Assembly: GCF_040436345.1 (NCBI RefSeq)
Contig: NC_133225.1
Span: 23,866,040-23,930,039, forward strand
Source of the DNA: Pagrus major
Taxonomy: Eukaryota; Chordata; Actinopteri; Spariformes; Sparidae
Reading direction: 5' to 3'
DNA: 64,000 bases
Shown piece after piece: positions 23,201-33,696 of this stretch. The position numbers were made by a program, and so were the translations under genes. The notes beneath the pieces were generated by a model. That model had not been told where the DNA came from, searched no databases, and saw only the letters and a program-made list of their open reading frames with translations. Within the stretch, counting starts at the first letter, position 1; each line of letters opens with the position of its first letter.

Positions 23201-26200
23201 GGGTTTGTCGCCTCATAAAGCAGGCAGGACATCGAGAACACACAAAGCTAAAGCAGGGAGGACATGTATTACAGGTCATATAAAAACCTTATAAAAGCTC
23301 CAATGAGAATGTTGTGTGCATGTGAGTATATGTGTGTGCCAAAACCCCATCAGACACTGGTTAGTAATCTGCTTTGATAGACTCAAGAGGCTATAGATAT
23401 CCTCAGTGGAGAACAGAAACTATTCAATATTTTCAGGGAACCTTGTATGAAAAGCTCCAACTTTTCCTTCCACTTTGCATGTATTTTTTATGTCTTGGTC
23501 TCACTACCACAGTCTACTGAATGCTGTGACGTTTCCTTGCATGTTCTGTGTATTTCCAAAATAGAATCACTTACATCCTTAATCCAGTGCGTCAGATAAG
23601 AGGATCTCTGCCTCTGTCCTTTACTGTGGCTTTTGATTGGCCTTAACTCTGCTTCCTTGTCTTCTGTTAAACATCAGCTATTGAGGATGTTATCTAATTA
23701 CCCCCTTAAGAAATTTGGTGAGTATGACGCGTTACGCTTTCCTCCAATCTCAATTAATCACATCAGCTTAAAGACTAAAGGTGAGTCTCATGCCTGCTTT
23801 TGTTTCTACGTTTGATGGGACTAGTGGATTTAGAAAAAAAAACAAAAATCTCCCGATTTTTACACTGTGTCCTTGCAATTTCACAGCTGTAAACATACCC
23901 TCCTCACAGTCCTGCCCCTCATAAGGCCTTGGACATCGGCACTGGTAGCTCTGCCACAGGTTGACACACTGTCCTCTGTTTTGGCAAGGCACATCCAGGC
24001 AGCGGTCCCTGTGGCTGCAGCCAGGGGACACATTAACAGCAGAGTCGCTCAGCCATTCCTCAGGGACCACGAGCTGCCAGTCCACAAACACATCCCGCAT
24101 GCAGCCAATGAATGCTGGAAGTGGAGAGACTTCATTGGGGCCAGTTGAGTCCTGAAGCACTCCTCCAATGAAAGTGTTCTGAGGAGGCACAGCTGGCCCA
24201 GCCAGGGTGCTTTGGACTGGGGCCGCCTTGTGGCACGACTGGCTCCCACAGCTCCCAGCGTCATCCAAGAGTTTGAGAGTGAGCACCCAGTTTATGAGCA
24301 GAGCCTCTACTGAATACCACTCTCCATCTGTGACATTGTGAGGAAGCTCCAGGACCTGGCTTGGGCTTTCTGCCTCAGCTCCAGCAGAGGCCTCCTTCCT
24401 CAACGTGAGACAAAGCCGCCCTTCGTCCAGCTCCAGGCTCAGCAGCAGCCCCCTGCTGTTCCGCTGAAACAACAACGCTCTGGGCAGAACGGTCTTGAAG
24501 CTCAGGGTGATGTTGCAGGACACCTCGGCATCCGCCAGGGGACTCTGCAGCAGCAGGTAGCCTCTGCGTTCAAAGGAGAAGGTGGTGGGGGTCTTACACA
24601 GGGGTCCAGTGTACCCAGGCGAGCAGGAGCAGGTGTATCCATGAGTCCCATCCAACAGGAAGGGAGAGCAGGAGCCTTGGTTCTGGCATTCATGTCCCTC
24701 ACAGCCCACTAGCCTCTCGTCACAGTTTACACCCCCATACTGGAAACCATCATGACTCTGTTTGGGGCAGTGGCAAATGTAACCTCCAACATGGCTCTCA
24801 CACCTGCCTCCATTCTGGCAGGGACTGGGGTCACACTGGTTTATCACCTCCTGGCAGAGGGAACCTGTCAGCACAAGAAAACAATAAAGGCACATGACTC
24901 AAACCCTCTTAAACAATCTTTCATGCAATCATGAATGCAGATGGTCTTTTTTAATTTCTGCTCACTGATGAATGACTTATTGTCATTATTCCTTGTGGTC
25001 TTGTAAACAATATGTGTCCCTGCCATTGTTTGTTTACTACAAACAAGTCACATTCATACACTTGTACTCGGGTATTATGTGGGCAGGTTGCATAATGATG
25101 GCAAGAGAGGAAAACACTGGACATGTGCCCAATTCTTCACCCATTTTCCTCCATATTTTGCCAACACCCGTTCTTTTGTATGACATGGCTCCTGTTTTTT
25201 CAAATTTTGACGGTGCTTTGGATAAAGTGTTGACTACAATGTTCCTTCACTGATACACAAGTCAAGTTAGCCCCACCTGAAGCCAAACTGTCAGATATTA
25301 ATCCCAGTTCTGTATGCTGGTACAGACTCCAGTACACCCAACTATCAATTGTGTATGTGTTAATCATTTTAACATTGTTTGTCTGTGTTTGTACGTGTTG
25401 TTATGCTAAAGCATTTGACATTTTACAGTAGACAAACAGTTGCAATTAGAAGGCACTTTGTTATATGGAACAACAACTATATCTTCTATAGTACAACACA
25501 GAAAGCTACACAAAAATACTGTAAAAACAGTATCTATGCACGTTGGTCAACTTTTAAGTTATCTATTTGTTTTATATTGATCGGAAGAAAATATAAAAGA
25601 CCACACATATTATGCAATACTTATACTAAATATCTATTTACCTGTTCCAAGCAACAAAATACCCCAGATCCATGGTGCAGGTCTCCACATCATGCCGTCA
25701 CTTTTTCCCCCCAGTAGCCCCAAACTTGTCTAACTGCACCATATTAGTTTATGTTCGTACAGGCCATCCCGGTGGAGGTCTGCTCCTTGTCTACTTCCCC
25801 ACAACAACGTAGGGCTGAGTAGCTCCAGTCAGGAGACCAGTAAAGCCAGATCCTGGGGATTAAACTAATGCTATTTGGCCACCTTACTGAGTCACTGCCA
25901 CTGCGACTGGCAGAGTGTCAATTTTTAGAACACAACTCTCAGCCGGCAGCAGCTCACAGTCTTACCTACTTTGCTCCATCAAGTCTTGTGTAAGCGGGAA
26001 AACTAGAATTTTCTGCTTTTGCAACTGAAAAGTGCAGTTTGATGTAAATCTTTGCAACAATGCAACGTGTCTCTGGACATCAATGCACCAATAATATATG
26101 ATTCATATTTGAATGTTATTATATGGAGTTATTTAAATGTTTAATTGATTTATTCTGCCAGTTGACCTTTAGAAGCTGATTTTTTTAAATATTTTATAGT

Positions 26201-29200
26201 ATTAATCGATTAATCATGAAAAAAATTGGCAGATTACTCAATAGCAGAAATAATCGTTGTAGCCCTAATTACAATGAGACTCTATAATATGTTTTTTATA
26301 CTATCGCTGGTGGGCACTGAAATAAAAAAGTACCAAATTTGACAAATAGTACCTTTAAAAGAGTCAGTTCACCAAAGTCCTGTTATGATACAACATAGCT
26401 TTGGTGAATTTTGTCAGCATGTCACTGTGAACAGAAGTGCCTACACAGTGCAAAATGTACTAGCAACTACCTACTACTGCATAATCATCATTGTGTGAGA
26501 CATAATGAATTCCACTTGGTGGATGAGAATAAATTACCTGTTGTTCCTCGAGGACAGCTGCAGATGTAGCCCGCAGCATGCTGTTGGTCATAGCGTTCAG
26601 GCAGCAGAGGCTCGCTGCCGTACAGGGCCTGCCACGACCTCTCGATGCAGCGGCCCCCGTGCATGCAGGGGTTGCTGCCACACTCACTGACGTCGACCTC
26701 ACACTGACGCCCCTCAAACCCTGAAATGAGGACAGTTCATCATATGTTATGATTAATATCTATTTAGTGTTATGGTTGTGTTGACATGCACAGACTCATC
26801 AACACACACAGTATTAACAGTATGATACTGCTGTGATACATTTGTATGCAGCTGTAAGCTTGATTATGGTTGGAGTCCACCACTGTTTTTTTAGTGAACC
26901 CTTGTATTAGTCTTGTTTTTTTACTTTCATTAATCTTACATTCCTCGCTAATTAATTACTCATCTCTCACTCTTACCTCCATCTATTTCTCTTCTCCTCA
27001 CCTATACCTTTGTCCCTTGACCTCTACAAATCTCCTTTAGAAACTTCAAAACCTGTAACTCAGAATTGATTATTTCACTCCTTAACTGAGTAAGAAAGTG
27101 CTTCATGTACCTGGCCAGCATGTACAGGTGTAGTTACCCTGGCTTTCCTCACAGATGGCGCTGTTGAAGCAGGGTTCAGAATGGCACGGTGGTAGCGGCG
27201 TCTCACAGTGTCTGCCAGTGAAGGCTGTGTGAGAGCAGTCACAGCTGTAGCTGAGACCATCAAGGATTCAGACATCACATGAATGAGTTTACTGACAGTA
27301 TTTCCTCCAGTCTGTGTTTGTGTAAAATTAAAATCTATTAGGAATCTGTTCATAACACATTTGCTTTTCTAAACTTGGAAAGAGCTATGTCTACATTCTT
27401 GCTTCCAGCAGCTGGGGATGGACTACTTACTCATTCACCCCATCTACACACAGAGCCCCATTCTGGCATGGCTGCTCTTGGCACTCATCAGTGTTGATTT
27501 CGCATCGGTGTCCTTGGAAACCGGGCAGGCAGGTGCAACTGAAGCCCCCGGCGTAGTCATGACAACTGCCGCCATTGAGACATGGCTGTGATTGACACTC
27601 ATCAATCTGGACCTCACAAGTGGCCCCTGTGAACATGAAAGCAGTACAGATGTCAGAGGGTGAGCGAGGGCAGGGGGCAAAAATGAGCAAAGCTTTTATG
27701 TGTAGTGGCTGTGATCATGTTTGGACTGCGCTTTAATCTCACTACAAGGCCTCCACAGTTTTTGGCAGTTCTAAAAATTGCACATTGTATACATATCTTA
27801 AATGTATCTCTGAGATATAGTATTATTTTTTGTTGTTGTTGTTGTTGCATTGTTGGAAAAAGATGAAGGGAATGAAAGTCTACCATAAATAAATGCAACT
27901 AACAAGGCATGGTTTAGACTGCCTAAATGCTGTAAACTATATGAACAAAGAAATGTTTGCCTGTGATTTGAAACATAAAAAAAAGATTTATAAAAGAGAT
28001 GTAAAAAGATCCAGGCAAGATGCACGGCGTAAACTTAGAATAAAGGTGAGATATTATCGGCTGTATTCAAATAAGAGATTGAATTAAATAGTTATTGCTG
28101 GTAGGAGTTGATTTTGTTTTTGTTTTTTTGAGCTGTAGGAGTCTGAGGAAATACAGGGACCAGGGGATGTGAAATAAACAGATTTAAAAAATTTTTAATT
28201 TGTATGATAATTGTTGACATGCACTTTAAATGTCTGCCTGGACTGTGATGAGATTGATGATGGCTGCCACAGAAGATCTTCGGCTATTGTTGTTTCTGTC
28301 TATCAGACGTGATTTTAATGTCTCTATATGTTCTGTGCTGTACCACAAACTGCCTCTCAGGAGACATTAAAGTTTGTCTAAGTCTTAGTCAAAGGTTACT
28401 TTAAAATAATCATTTGTCATATTGACCTGTCACTTGTCTAGATTTAAATGAAAACAAGCCGTGCTAGCAGCTCTGCAAGGTTGTACTTGGGCACAGCTAT
28501 TCATTCAGCTAAATGCTAATGTTCACACCAACATGCTCAGCTCATGGGCAATACTAACACTCCAGATATAAAGCAGGTATAATTATTACCAAGCTCACAA
28601 TGATAGCTTAGTGTATTAGTGTGCGAGGCTGATGTCATTTGTTTTGAAGGTATTTGGTCAAACAACAAAGTACTGACGACTAAAATTTTGATCTAACAGT
28701 TGGCTAACAGTTGAGGAGACATTTCACGTCATGGTGGACTATGAATGTGTGATTTCATGACAGTGGCAGTTGTAGACTAGATATTTCAGTCTGGACAAAA
28801 ATGATGTACAAACCAAGTGACCAAATGTGCCGTCTGCTACAGTGGCTAGAAAGACTGGGTGCAACACACAAATATGAAAGAAGATTTGGTATGACACAGA
28901 AGAATTTGGTGCAACATGGACCACATTCACATGACGGCCAAAAACTTGTTGTATTGCTGTGTTACAGGTTGCATGTTGTATAAAAGTAGTGAATCTGACA
29001 AGTTGTCCTTCTGGATTTTCATTATTTATTGTCTTTTCAGTTGCTGATCAATCACTAAGCAGTTAAATGATAATGATTTGGACTCTATGATCTATTGATA
29101 ACTCAGGTTTAACACCATTCAACACTATTTAAATTCATCCAAAACAGAATTAAGACATTAACACTGGTCTTGGGCCCCCTGGATCCCGTATATATCTTCA

Positions 29201-32200
29201 TACACGTGTGTCATTTTAGGATTAATAATGTGTTTTGAGTCTTCAAATGTTCTTAGGAGACGCAACACTGTTCTGTCCACTCACCGGTGAACCCAGAAGA
29301 ACACAGACAGGAGAACGTGCCCACTCTGTCCACACAGGTGGCTCCGTTCCTGCAGGGCTGTGAAACACACTCGTTCACATCAATCTGACAGTGAGCACCC
29401 TGGAACCCCGGCACGCAGAAGCAGGAGTAGCCGTCCCCGCGGAGTCTGCATATCGCCCTGTTTTGGCACGGGTTTGGAGAGCACTGGTCCTCTGTCGAAG
29501 GCAGCCTGTCAGATGCACCTATGAACAGAGGACATTTAGGAAAATGATTATCACAGAACATCATTGTTGTAGTGATAAAATAAAACAAACCAGTTTTCAT
29601 TCCTCATGATAAAAAAAACATTTGCAATATGCTACTTCCATTATTATTTTAGTCATTTGTAATTAAGTACATTTGTGATTTATGATAAAATGTCTTTTAT
29701 AACGTCTGGTTGCATCAAAATTACTGTAAAAATTACCTTCATATCTAGTATAAGATGTGAAAAGAAAAACTCCTCAAGAAGCTTTGTGACTAAATACAAA
29801 AATAATTTAATCCACATAATCCCCTGAATTACTTAATTTATGTCTGCATTATGTCAAAATAGTTTGCATCACTGTGAGCAGAAGTGCTCTCAAATGCTAT
29901 ATTAGTTTGATCGTGTCTGGAATGAAGCTCTTTTATGTCTACTTAGCTCTGATAAAAGCACTTAGTCTAGCAGTTGTCAGCACAAGGGCTTGAAAAAAGG
30001 CCTCTCAAGGCATCACGGCTGGCTGCCATGATAACCAATTCCACTGTTTGGGTAAGCATTCAATCTATTTCCATGGTGACTGCATCCAGCCGAACATTTG
30101 AGGCATTTACTCCTTTACATTTTATGTAATGAGCAGGACATTAATGCCACGATGCCAAAGCTCTGGCTTTGGGTCTCATTTCAGTCGACACATGCTGTAC
30201 ATACTAATTAGAGGATTAGCACTTCATCCTCCCCAATAACACCAATGAAAAGCAATAATTGTCAACCTGCGTGTGACTAAATGAGCGTCTGAAACTTAGT
30301 TTTTTTTATTGTTCATGTTAACCTCACTCAAGTTGAATCACATATGTTGCAAATCTAGTTTTCTTTTTCCATTTTAGTTTGGAATGGTTCATGATGATAC
30401 ATTTTATCACACATTTTCAAAAAAAAAGCATCTCATCGCTCATCATCATACATTTCTGTAGTTATGCACCACATCTTTCATGATAACACAAATAGATTGT
30501 CAGTGTTTTTCAAAAATGGACCCAAAGGCAAGAGTCAGGCAGGTAACAGAACAAATAGCGAGCTGTAATGCAACCAAAGCTGTAGTCCATAAAAACCACC
30601 ATGTGAAAGGCAGGCACAAAAGCTGGCAACAAAACAGAGGTAATCCACGAGCAAAAAACTAAACTAAGTAGGCTGCAAACCAAAAAAGTACAAACCAGTA
30701 TAACACAGGCAGCAAACACAGGTGAAACATGATGGGAAGACAGAACCAGGGAACAGACTAGAAACACAGCAATGCATATGAAAACAGACGAACCACCAAA
30801 GAGTGAGGGGAACACAGGTTTAAGACAGGCAGAGTGATTAACTAATGGAGCACAGGTGAGCAGGACAAAGGGCGGGAAAACAGACAAAGACAGGAAGTGG
30901 AAAGTAAAACATGACACATGAGGATAAACTTTAAACATAAAACAGGAAATCACAAAACTAAAACTCAGGACCATGACAGAGATGTGTTTTAGGAGACTGC
31001 TATTTAGAAAGGTTTTTTAAAAGAGAAATTTAGGACTTCACTTTAAAAGCAGACTCTACCAGGCATAGGTTGTTAACAATTTGGCTTCTAACGACTGTCT
31101 CTATTTATCGACAATATGATCATTTATTGATCTGATGAATATTCTCCAATAGTCATACTAAATGACTTGTGACTCATTTGGTCACATTTCTTCCAATATC
31201 AAACTTGGCATATTTGATATCTTTGGGTTTGAGCGCACTGAATTCATAAATATGTACCCACGAGTGAGTTAGATTTAAAGCTGCACTATGTAGTATTGGG
31301 AAAGAAATTTTAATCAGATGTGAAAAATCTTCATTGACTGACTTTTTATGCCTAAACAAACTAAATAAACAAACTCTCTTCGTTTTCATGACTGAATAAA
31401 CTGAATAAACAAACTGACCTTGAAGGACAACACAATCTCATACTGTTTTACTTTGTTTATATGTGGCGGACGCTGCCACCTTTCTAGCTTCAAAAAGTGT
31501 TCTGGGGAACTTATTTTCCTCTGAGAACAGCTTGTTTATTTAGTTTTGGAAAAAATAAATATTTCTGAGTTTGTTTTAGTACCTCATTACTAGTGTAAAT
31601 ATTAAAATTCTGATTTAATGTCTTCTACTACAACAATAGTGCCCATCTAAAAGGTTTCCTAGTTTCAATGTGACCTGAAATCCAAACTTGTTAGAACCTG
31701 AACCTGATGCTGATGCAATTCTTCACTCGACCTGACTCTCAAATCATATATCATGTCTAGTTCGACTTGCCCCCCACAGCTTTACAGGAAAACATCAAAG
31801 ACAAATAGCTACCACTGAGGCATCTCAAAATTGCCGTACTCCAGGCAGAACAAATGGGACCAGCTCAGAGGCAGAGATCCCTGCAATCCATGGAATGTGC
31901 ATGAGGGGACATAGAGGCATGATGCCACAAAAAGGAGGAAGCAAATCAGCTGAACGAGTGTCGTTTCTATTAGACTGCAACACATCTCTAAAAGCCTTGA
32001 AAGCAATATATGGATATTGGATGGAGGTGGTGATACTTGAAGCTTGTTTTGCATGATGGGTGCAAGAAAGACTCCTTATGAAGCCGGCGGCCATAAATGT
32101 AGCCACTCAGACATCAACAGAGATAATATTGCTCACAGATGACAATCGTGCACAGTAATCATGCCTCAAGAGCCCAATCAGGCACCAGACTGCAAAGACG

Positions 32201-33439
32201 CAGAAGAGTGCAATTACACTTGGCGGTCCATCTTCACCAACTCAGGCAACAATCTTCTGTCATTGGTGGAGGTCAATCAGCTTCACAGACAGTTGGCAGG
32301 GTTCTCGACCAGCAGCAGCTTATACATGTCTAGACTTAGACTTGGAAGTACTGGCCGAGTGTCCTGGGGGTGTGATGGAGATCATGTGTATGAGTGGTGA
32401 TGCTCCGACCATATGCCTATATCAGCTCTCATTACAACGAGGATCAGACAGTAAATTCAGAGCAGATTAGAGGCGCATGTTGCAGCAGCGTCAAGACAAA
32501 CTCTTGGAGAATTCCCTTTTAACTATCCATGTATTTTTTTAGGGAAAACCGTGACAGGTGGTGTCTTTTGTTAAATCTGCTCTTTACTGAATCCACAGAG
32601 AGGCAGAGTTCAGAGGATTCAGAGCCAGGCCTAACACAGCTCCATCTCCAGCCAACCACACATCCCCTCCCACAGCATGTAAGGCTTTTTCAGATGCAAA
32701 TTACGTCTGAGGGTCTTTGTTTGGTCCTATCTGGAGGCCCTCGAATGGCACATATGGGGCACCTGACATCTCCGCCCGACTGATGCACTTAGTGTATCAG
32801 CCTGTCTGTTTGTTTCAGTGGTGATAAGAAGACATGATTATTGAGGGGTTTTGTAAAGCCAGAGAGACACATAGATCCCCCCTCCTTTTGTGCCATCACT
32901 CATCCACACTCCTCAATCCTCCCACCCCCCTCATGGGTCACTAGCTGCCCTCCCCCATTGTTAAGTCTGTTTTTGTCATCTTTCAGCTCTTAGAAAATGT
33001 GCAGAAATCACTAAAGACGATGATGTCACCTCACAGTCTTAATTGATATTCCAAGCATGGAGTGGTTAAAATGCGAGCCAATTAGGCTACTAGACTGAAA
33101 TTCAAAACACAGAAGATGGGATCAATTTGTACATTGTTCTGTTTAATTTCAGGAAACTTTTGCAGAAAAAAGTGTTAATAAAACAAGCATGTTTTGAATG
33201 GAAAGCAACACCAACTCTGTCCACTTTTGTAGGTGATCAAATGAGACTACTCCTACAGACGCCATGCATGGAGTTAAGTGCAGACATGTATGATGATGAT
33301 ATAATGATACAGGGTAAAATACTGAAAACTAAAAGTCAACACGAGAGAAGCGCGTTCACTTACCATCTATCACAGCCAGTGATGAGATGAGAATTACGCA
33401 CGCAAGTAATTCAAAATTATGATAACGAATTAAATCCAT
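10993..33439 (-). CDS. crb1: Crumbs homolog 1, complete gene
   Basis: Thirteen coding exons: 33439-33364, 29518-29285, 27626-27431, 27250-27111, 26720-26538, 24864-23899, 22702-22149, 22005-21840, 20443-19510, 18797-18753, 18087-17965, 16757-16631, 11211-10993. They sum to 3963 bases (1320 aa plus stop), every junction in phase with GT..AG introns. Order: signal peptide, eight EGF-like modules, LamG1, EGF, LamG2, EGF, partial EGF, LamG3, three EGF, two EGF, TM, short tail. Crumbs is the apical polarity determinant of epithelia and photoreceptors; its tail binds FERM proteins and PALS1/PAR6 PDZ domains. The tail is clearly CRB1-type rather than CRB2-type ([18 protein letters not shown], ending PPPMERLI). 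The N terminus is shorter than human CRB1 by about three EGF modules. Convergent with the dennd1b-like gene, divergent from axdnd1. Confidence 0.94.
11306..11311 (-). terminator. Poly(A) signal for the nested CRB3-like gene
   Basis: TTTATT on the plus strand reads AATAAA on the minus strand, about 33 bases after the CRB3-like stop codon and about 95 bases before the crb1 terminal-exon acceptor. Its position supports an independent short transcript ending here. Confidence 0.65.
11344..12358 (-). CDS. crb3: CRB3-like small crumbs protein nested in the last crb1 intron
   Basis: Three exons, 12358-12280, 11981-11935 and 11583-11344, join in phase (1, then 0) with consensus GTAAGC and GTGAGT donors and give 121 aa; human CRB3 is 120 aa. 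Exon 1 encodes a signal peptide ([20 protein letters not shown]). Exon 2 encodes a short Thr-rich ectodomain ([10 protein letters not shown]) with no EGF. Exon 3 encodes a TM span followed by [10 protein letters not shown], closely matching the CRB3 juxtamembrane KLREKRQTEG. CRB3 is a short apical polarity protein of epithelia and cilia. Unusual points: the FERM-binding core reads GGFSPR instead of GTYxPS, and the last four residues are ERLV instead of ERLI. Orthology to a particular teleost crb3 copy is not established. The alternative is a crb1 alternative promoter and exon cassette rather than a separate gene. Confidence 0.8.
11595..11614. repeat. AC microsatellite beside the CRB3-like exon 3 acceptor
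   Basis: About ten AC units (TG on the minus strand) end roughly 11 bases upstream of the acceptor that opens CRB3-like exon 3, where a polypyrimidine tract would normally sit. Confidence 0.9.
12359..15335. other. crb1 last-intron DNA, including the probable CRB3-like promoter
   Basis: No supported exon on either strand. The part just above 12358 should hold the CRB3-like 5' UTR and promoter. Short AC tracts occur near 12520 (TG), 12775-12800 and 13552-13571. Around 14.03-14.4 kb there is AT-rich, possibly repeat-derived sequence that I could not place. Confidence 0.4.
15336..16095. repeat. Composite repeat with 'aacgattaatcgatta' termini
   Basis: The left end (TAACGATTATTTGATTAATC) and right end (AATCACGAGACTAATCAGC) are inverted relatives of each other. 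An internal inverted pair also exists: TTTCTGCAAACCACGGATAC at 15489 and its near reverse complement near 15930. Related termini recur at 26130-26275 and 51989-52210. This looks like a non-autonomous DNA element, possibly hAT-type, carrying another foldback repeat. No coding capacity seen. Confidence 0.55.
16487..16509. repeat. AC microsatellite
   Basis: About eleven AC units just past the stop codon of the crb1 read-through tail. Confidence 0.95.
16511..16757 (-). CDS. crb1: crb1 penultimate exon with alternative read-through tail
   Basis: The exon starts at 16757 and encodes the last EGF module ([14 protein letters not shown] onward). A strong donor GTAAGC follows base 16631 and is used to reach the terminal exon. 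If the donor is ignored, the frame stays open for 40 codons: a hydrophobic stretch containing [17 protein letters not shown], then the acidic tail [12 protein letters not shown] and TGA at 16513-16511. The result would be a membrane-anchored crumbs lacking FERM and PDZ motifs. The mammalian CRB1-B isoform is known to have alternative 5' and 3' exons; equivalence is my inference. The TM-like composition and clean acidic end argue against chance. Confidence 0.6.
16911..17366. mobile_element. MITE-like element with degenerate terminal inverted repeats
   Basis: The left end AAGGAGACCTGTTGTGC and the reverse complement of the right end (AAGACATATTATGATC) match with mostly transition differences. 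About 455 bases, no coding capacity, in the crb1 intron between 17964 and 16758. The layout resembles abundant fish MITEs that begin with GGAGACCTATTATGC. Confidence 0.55.
17380..17880. repeat. Dispersed repeat rich in 'acttaagtac' motifs
   Basis: Contains GTACTTGAGGTACTTTACTTAAG, then a CTTATACTCCACCAC block and an ACTAGTTACTTAAC block. A second, diverged relative lies at 55880-56720, partly in the other orientation. The first part of the motif string is typical of a repeat very common in fish introns. Class unknown. Confidence 0.5.
17965..18797 (-). CDS. crb1: crb1 exons 10 and 11: 45-base microexon and cysteine-rich EGF exon
   Basis: Exon 10 (18797-18753) is only 45 bases and encodes a linker containing [14 protein letters not shown]. 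Exon 11 (18087-17965) encodes [17 protein letters not shown] and an EGF-like module with FNGGNC and [10 protein letters not shown], closely like the human module with TCYNGGNCTE. Phases 2, 2 and 2 are consistent through the block. The 666-base intron between them holds nothing recognised. Confidence 0.88.
19510..20443 (-). CDS. crb1: crb1 exon 9: LamG3 and three EGF modules
   Basis: The 934-base exon encodes roughly residues 839-1149. It opens with [18 protein letters not shown], continues as a laminin-G fold with [13 protein letters not shown] and a DGEWHNV motif, ends that module near LLGC, and then has three EGF modules with CLNGGEC, CVHGNC and CAHGGTC. The last module runs to the donor after TGPLC. 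The plus-strand frames over this exon are shadows. Confidence 0.95.
20444..21839. other. crb1 intron 8
   Basis: Apart from the MITE-like repeat near 21.3-21.5 kb no feature was recognised. No cysteine-rich open stretch suggests a missed EGF exon. Confidence 0.5.
21311..21501 (-). mobile_element. Short copy of a MITE family also present at 35.9 kb
   Basis: The segment from TTACCTTAAAATAACAGC to CATAATGTTGCTTTAAG is the reverse complement of much of 35903-36255, sharing the CAAAATCA, GTACAGTGTCTTGTAA, CACTTGTTTCTGCAC and AACTTCAGTGAGAGGGTAGGATCAC blocks. It lacks the middle part of the longer copy. Confidence 0.7.
21840..22702 (-). CDS. crb1: crb1 exons 7 and 8: LamG2, then one full and one partial EGF
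   Basis: Exon 7 (22702-22149) begins [11 protein letters not shown] and spans the second laminin-G module, with [28 protein letters not shown] and an [11 protein letters not shown] end. Exon 8 (22005-21840) encodes a complete EGF ([19 protein letters not shown]) and then [12 protein letters not shown], a partial module that runs into LamG3 as in human CRB1. Junction phases are 1, 0 and 1. Confidence 0.94.
22703..23898. other. crb1 intron 6
   Basis: No exon, RNA gene or obvious transposon was recognised here. Confidence 0.4.
23899..24864 (-). CDS. crb1: crb1 exon 6: two EGF modules, LamG1 and one EGF
   Basis: The 966-base exon encodes roughly residues 277-598. First come EGF modules with CQNGGRC and CQNQGSC. 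The first laminin-G module has [24 protein letters not shown] and [12 protein letters not shown]. Last is an EGF with [24 protein letters not shown], a stretch strongly conserved with human CRB1. The minus-strand frame runs past 23899, but the donor GTATGT and the phase of exon 7 set the end. Confidence 0.95.
24865..26537. other. crb1 intron 5 with a repeat copy
   Basis: No exon seen. A repeat with ATTAATCGATTAATCATG lies at 26130-26275, related to the elements at 15.3 kb and 52 kb. Confidence 0.45.
26130..26275 (-). repeat. Dispersed repeat with 'attaatcgattaatc' motif
   Basis: Reads TTTATTCTGCCAGTTGACC to AATAATCGTTGTAGCCCTAA. It is the reverse-complement relative of the copy at 51989-52210 (CTGCAACGATTAATCG). 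Confidence 0.6.
26538..29518 (-). CDS. crb1: crb1 exons 2-5: N-terminal EGF array
   Basis: Exons 29518-29285, 27626-27431, 27250-27111 and 26720-26538 encode six EGF-like modules. Recognisable cores: [60 protein letters not shown] and [12 protein letters not shown]. Several begin with a calcium-binding type D-x-(N/D)-E-C. The module in exon 5 carries a long insert before its last disulfide, as the human counterpart does. The 29518 exon corresponds to the fourth human EGF ([11 protein letters not shown]), so about three N-terminal modules are absent. Confidence 0.93.
28440..28630. repeat. Fish dispersed repeat with 'atgctaa' motifs
   Basis: Contains AGCTAAATGCTAATG, ACACCAACATGCTCA, AAGCAGGTATAATTATTACC and GCTCACAATGATAGCTTAGTG, a word pattern I recognise from a widespread teleost intronic repeat. 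It lies in crb1 intron 2. Class not assigned. Confidence 0.45.
29519..33363. other. crb1 intron 1
   Basis: A 3.8 kb intron. I searched it for extra EGF exons and found no cysteine pattern on the minus strand. It contains a hAT-like repeat (30505-30980), a small MITE-like stretch near 31.28 kb (TTAAAGCTGCACTATGTAG), and a segment at 32139-32400 open on the plus strand that I do not recognise. Confidence 0.45.
30505..30980. repeat. Dispersed repeat, copy 1 of 2
   Basis: From AAAAATGGACCCAAA to GGACCATGACAG. It shares with 50080-50515 the ordered words GACCCAAA, AGGCA, AACAAAA, GACGAACCA, GAGTGA, GGAAAGTAAAACATGA and CACATGAGG. The TCATGGTCC end is typical of a non-autonomous DNA repeat abundant in fish. 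The long minus-strand frame across it (30510-30974) has no gene-like composition. Confidence 0.6.
33364..33439 (-). CDS. crb1: crb1 exon 1: start codon and signal peptide
   Basis: ATG at 33439-33437 opens a 25-codon sequence with a hydrophobic core ([16 protein letters not shown]) and ends at donor GTAAGT in phase 1, matching exon 2. This start is preferred because the peptide is a good secretion signal and no upstream in-frame ATG with a better context was seen. The first residues, MDLIRYHN, form a polar n-region. Confidence 0.8.
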
Positions 33440-33635
33440 AATCGGGACAGGAAATCATCCTGAAGTCCTGAAGTCTTGTCATACACGGATCTCTCTGTGT
33501 CTGCTTCTGCCCGCAGCGACGCATCTGTTGTCATCTCCAGAGCCACTTGATGCTCACTTCTGCTCGCGCTGGAGCACCATCAGGAGCCTCCATCACACAT
33601 GAGACAAGAAAAGAAACCACGTGGTCTTCAACAGG

Positions 33636-33638
<3 letters not shown>

Positions 33639-33674
<36 letters not shown>

Positions 33675-33696
33675 TATACACACACACACACACACC
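33639..33696. repeat. AC microsatellite upstream of crb1
   Basis: Two AC runs separated by TACATATA, about 200 bases upstream of the crb1 start in the crb1/axdnd1 divergent interval. Confidence 0.95.

Noticed and set aside
30510-30974. 154-codon minus-strand frame with hydrophobic stretches
   Set aside because: It coincides with a dispersed repeat that has a second copy at 50.1-50.5 kb, where the frame is broken.
32139-32400. Open plus-strand frames in crb1 intron 1 as an exon or gene
   Set aside because: No recognisable family, no splice context and only two cysteines; not an EGF module and on the strand opposite to crb1.
10993-33439. Calling the large crumbs gene crb2
   Set aside because: The tail reads [14 protein letters not shown] and LTSDLL precedes the TM, which is CRB1-type; the module order also matches CRB1.
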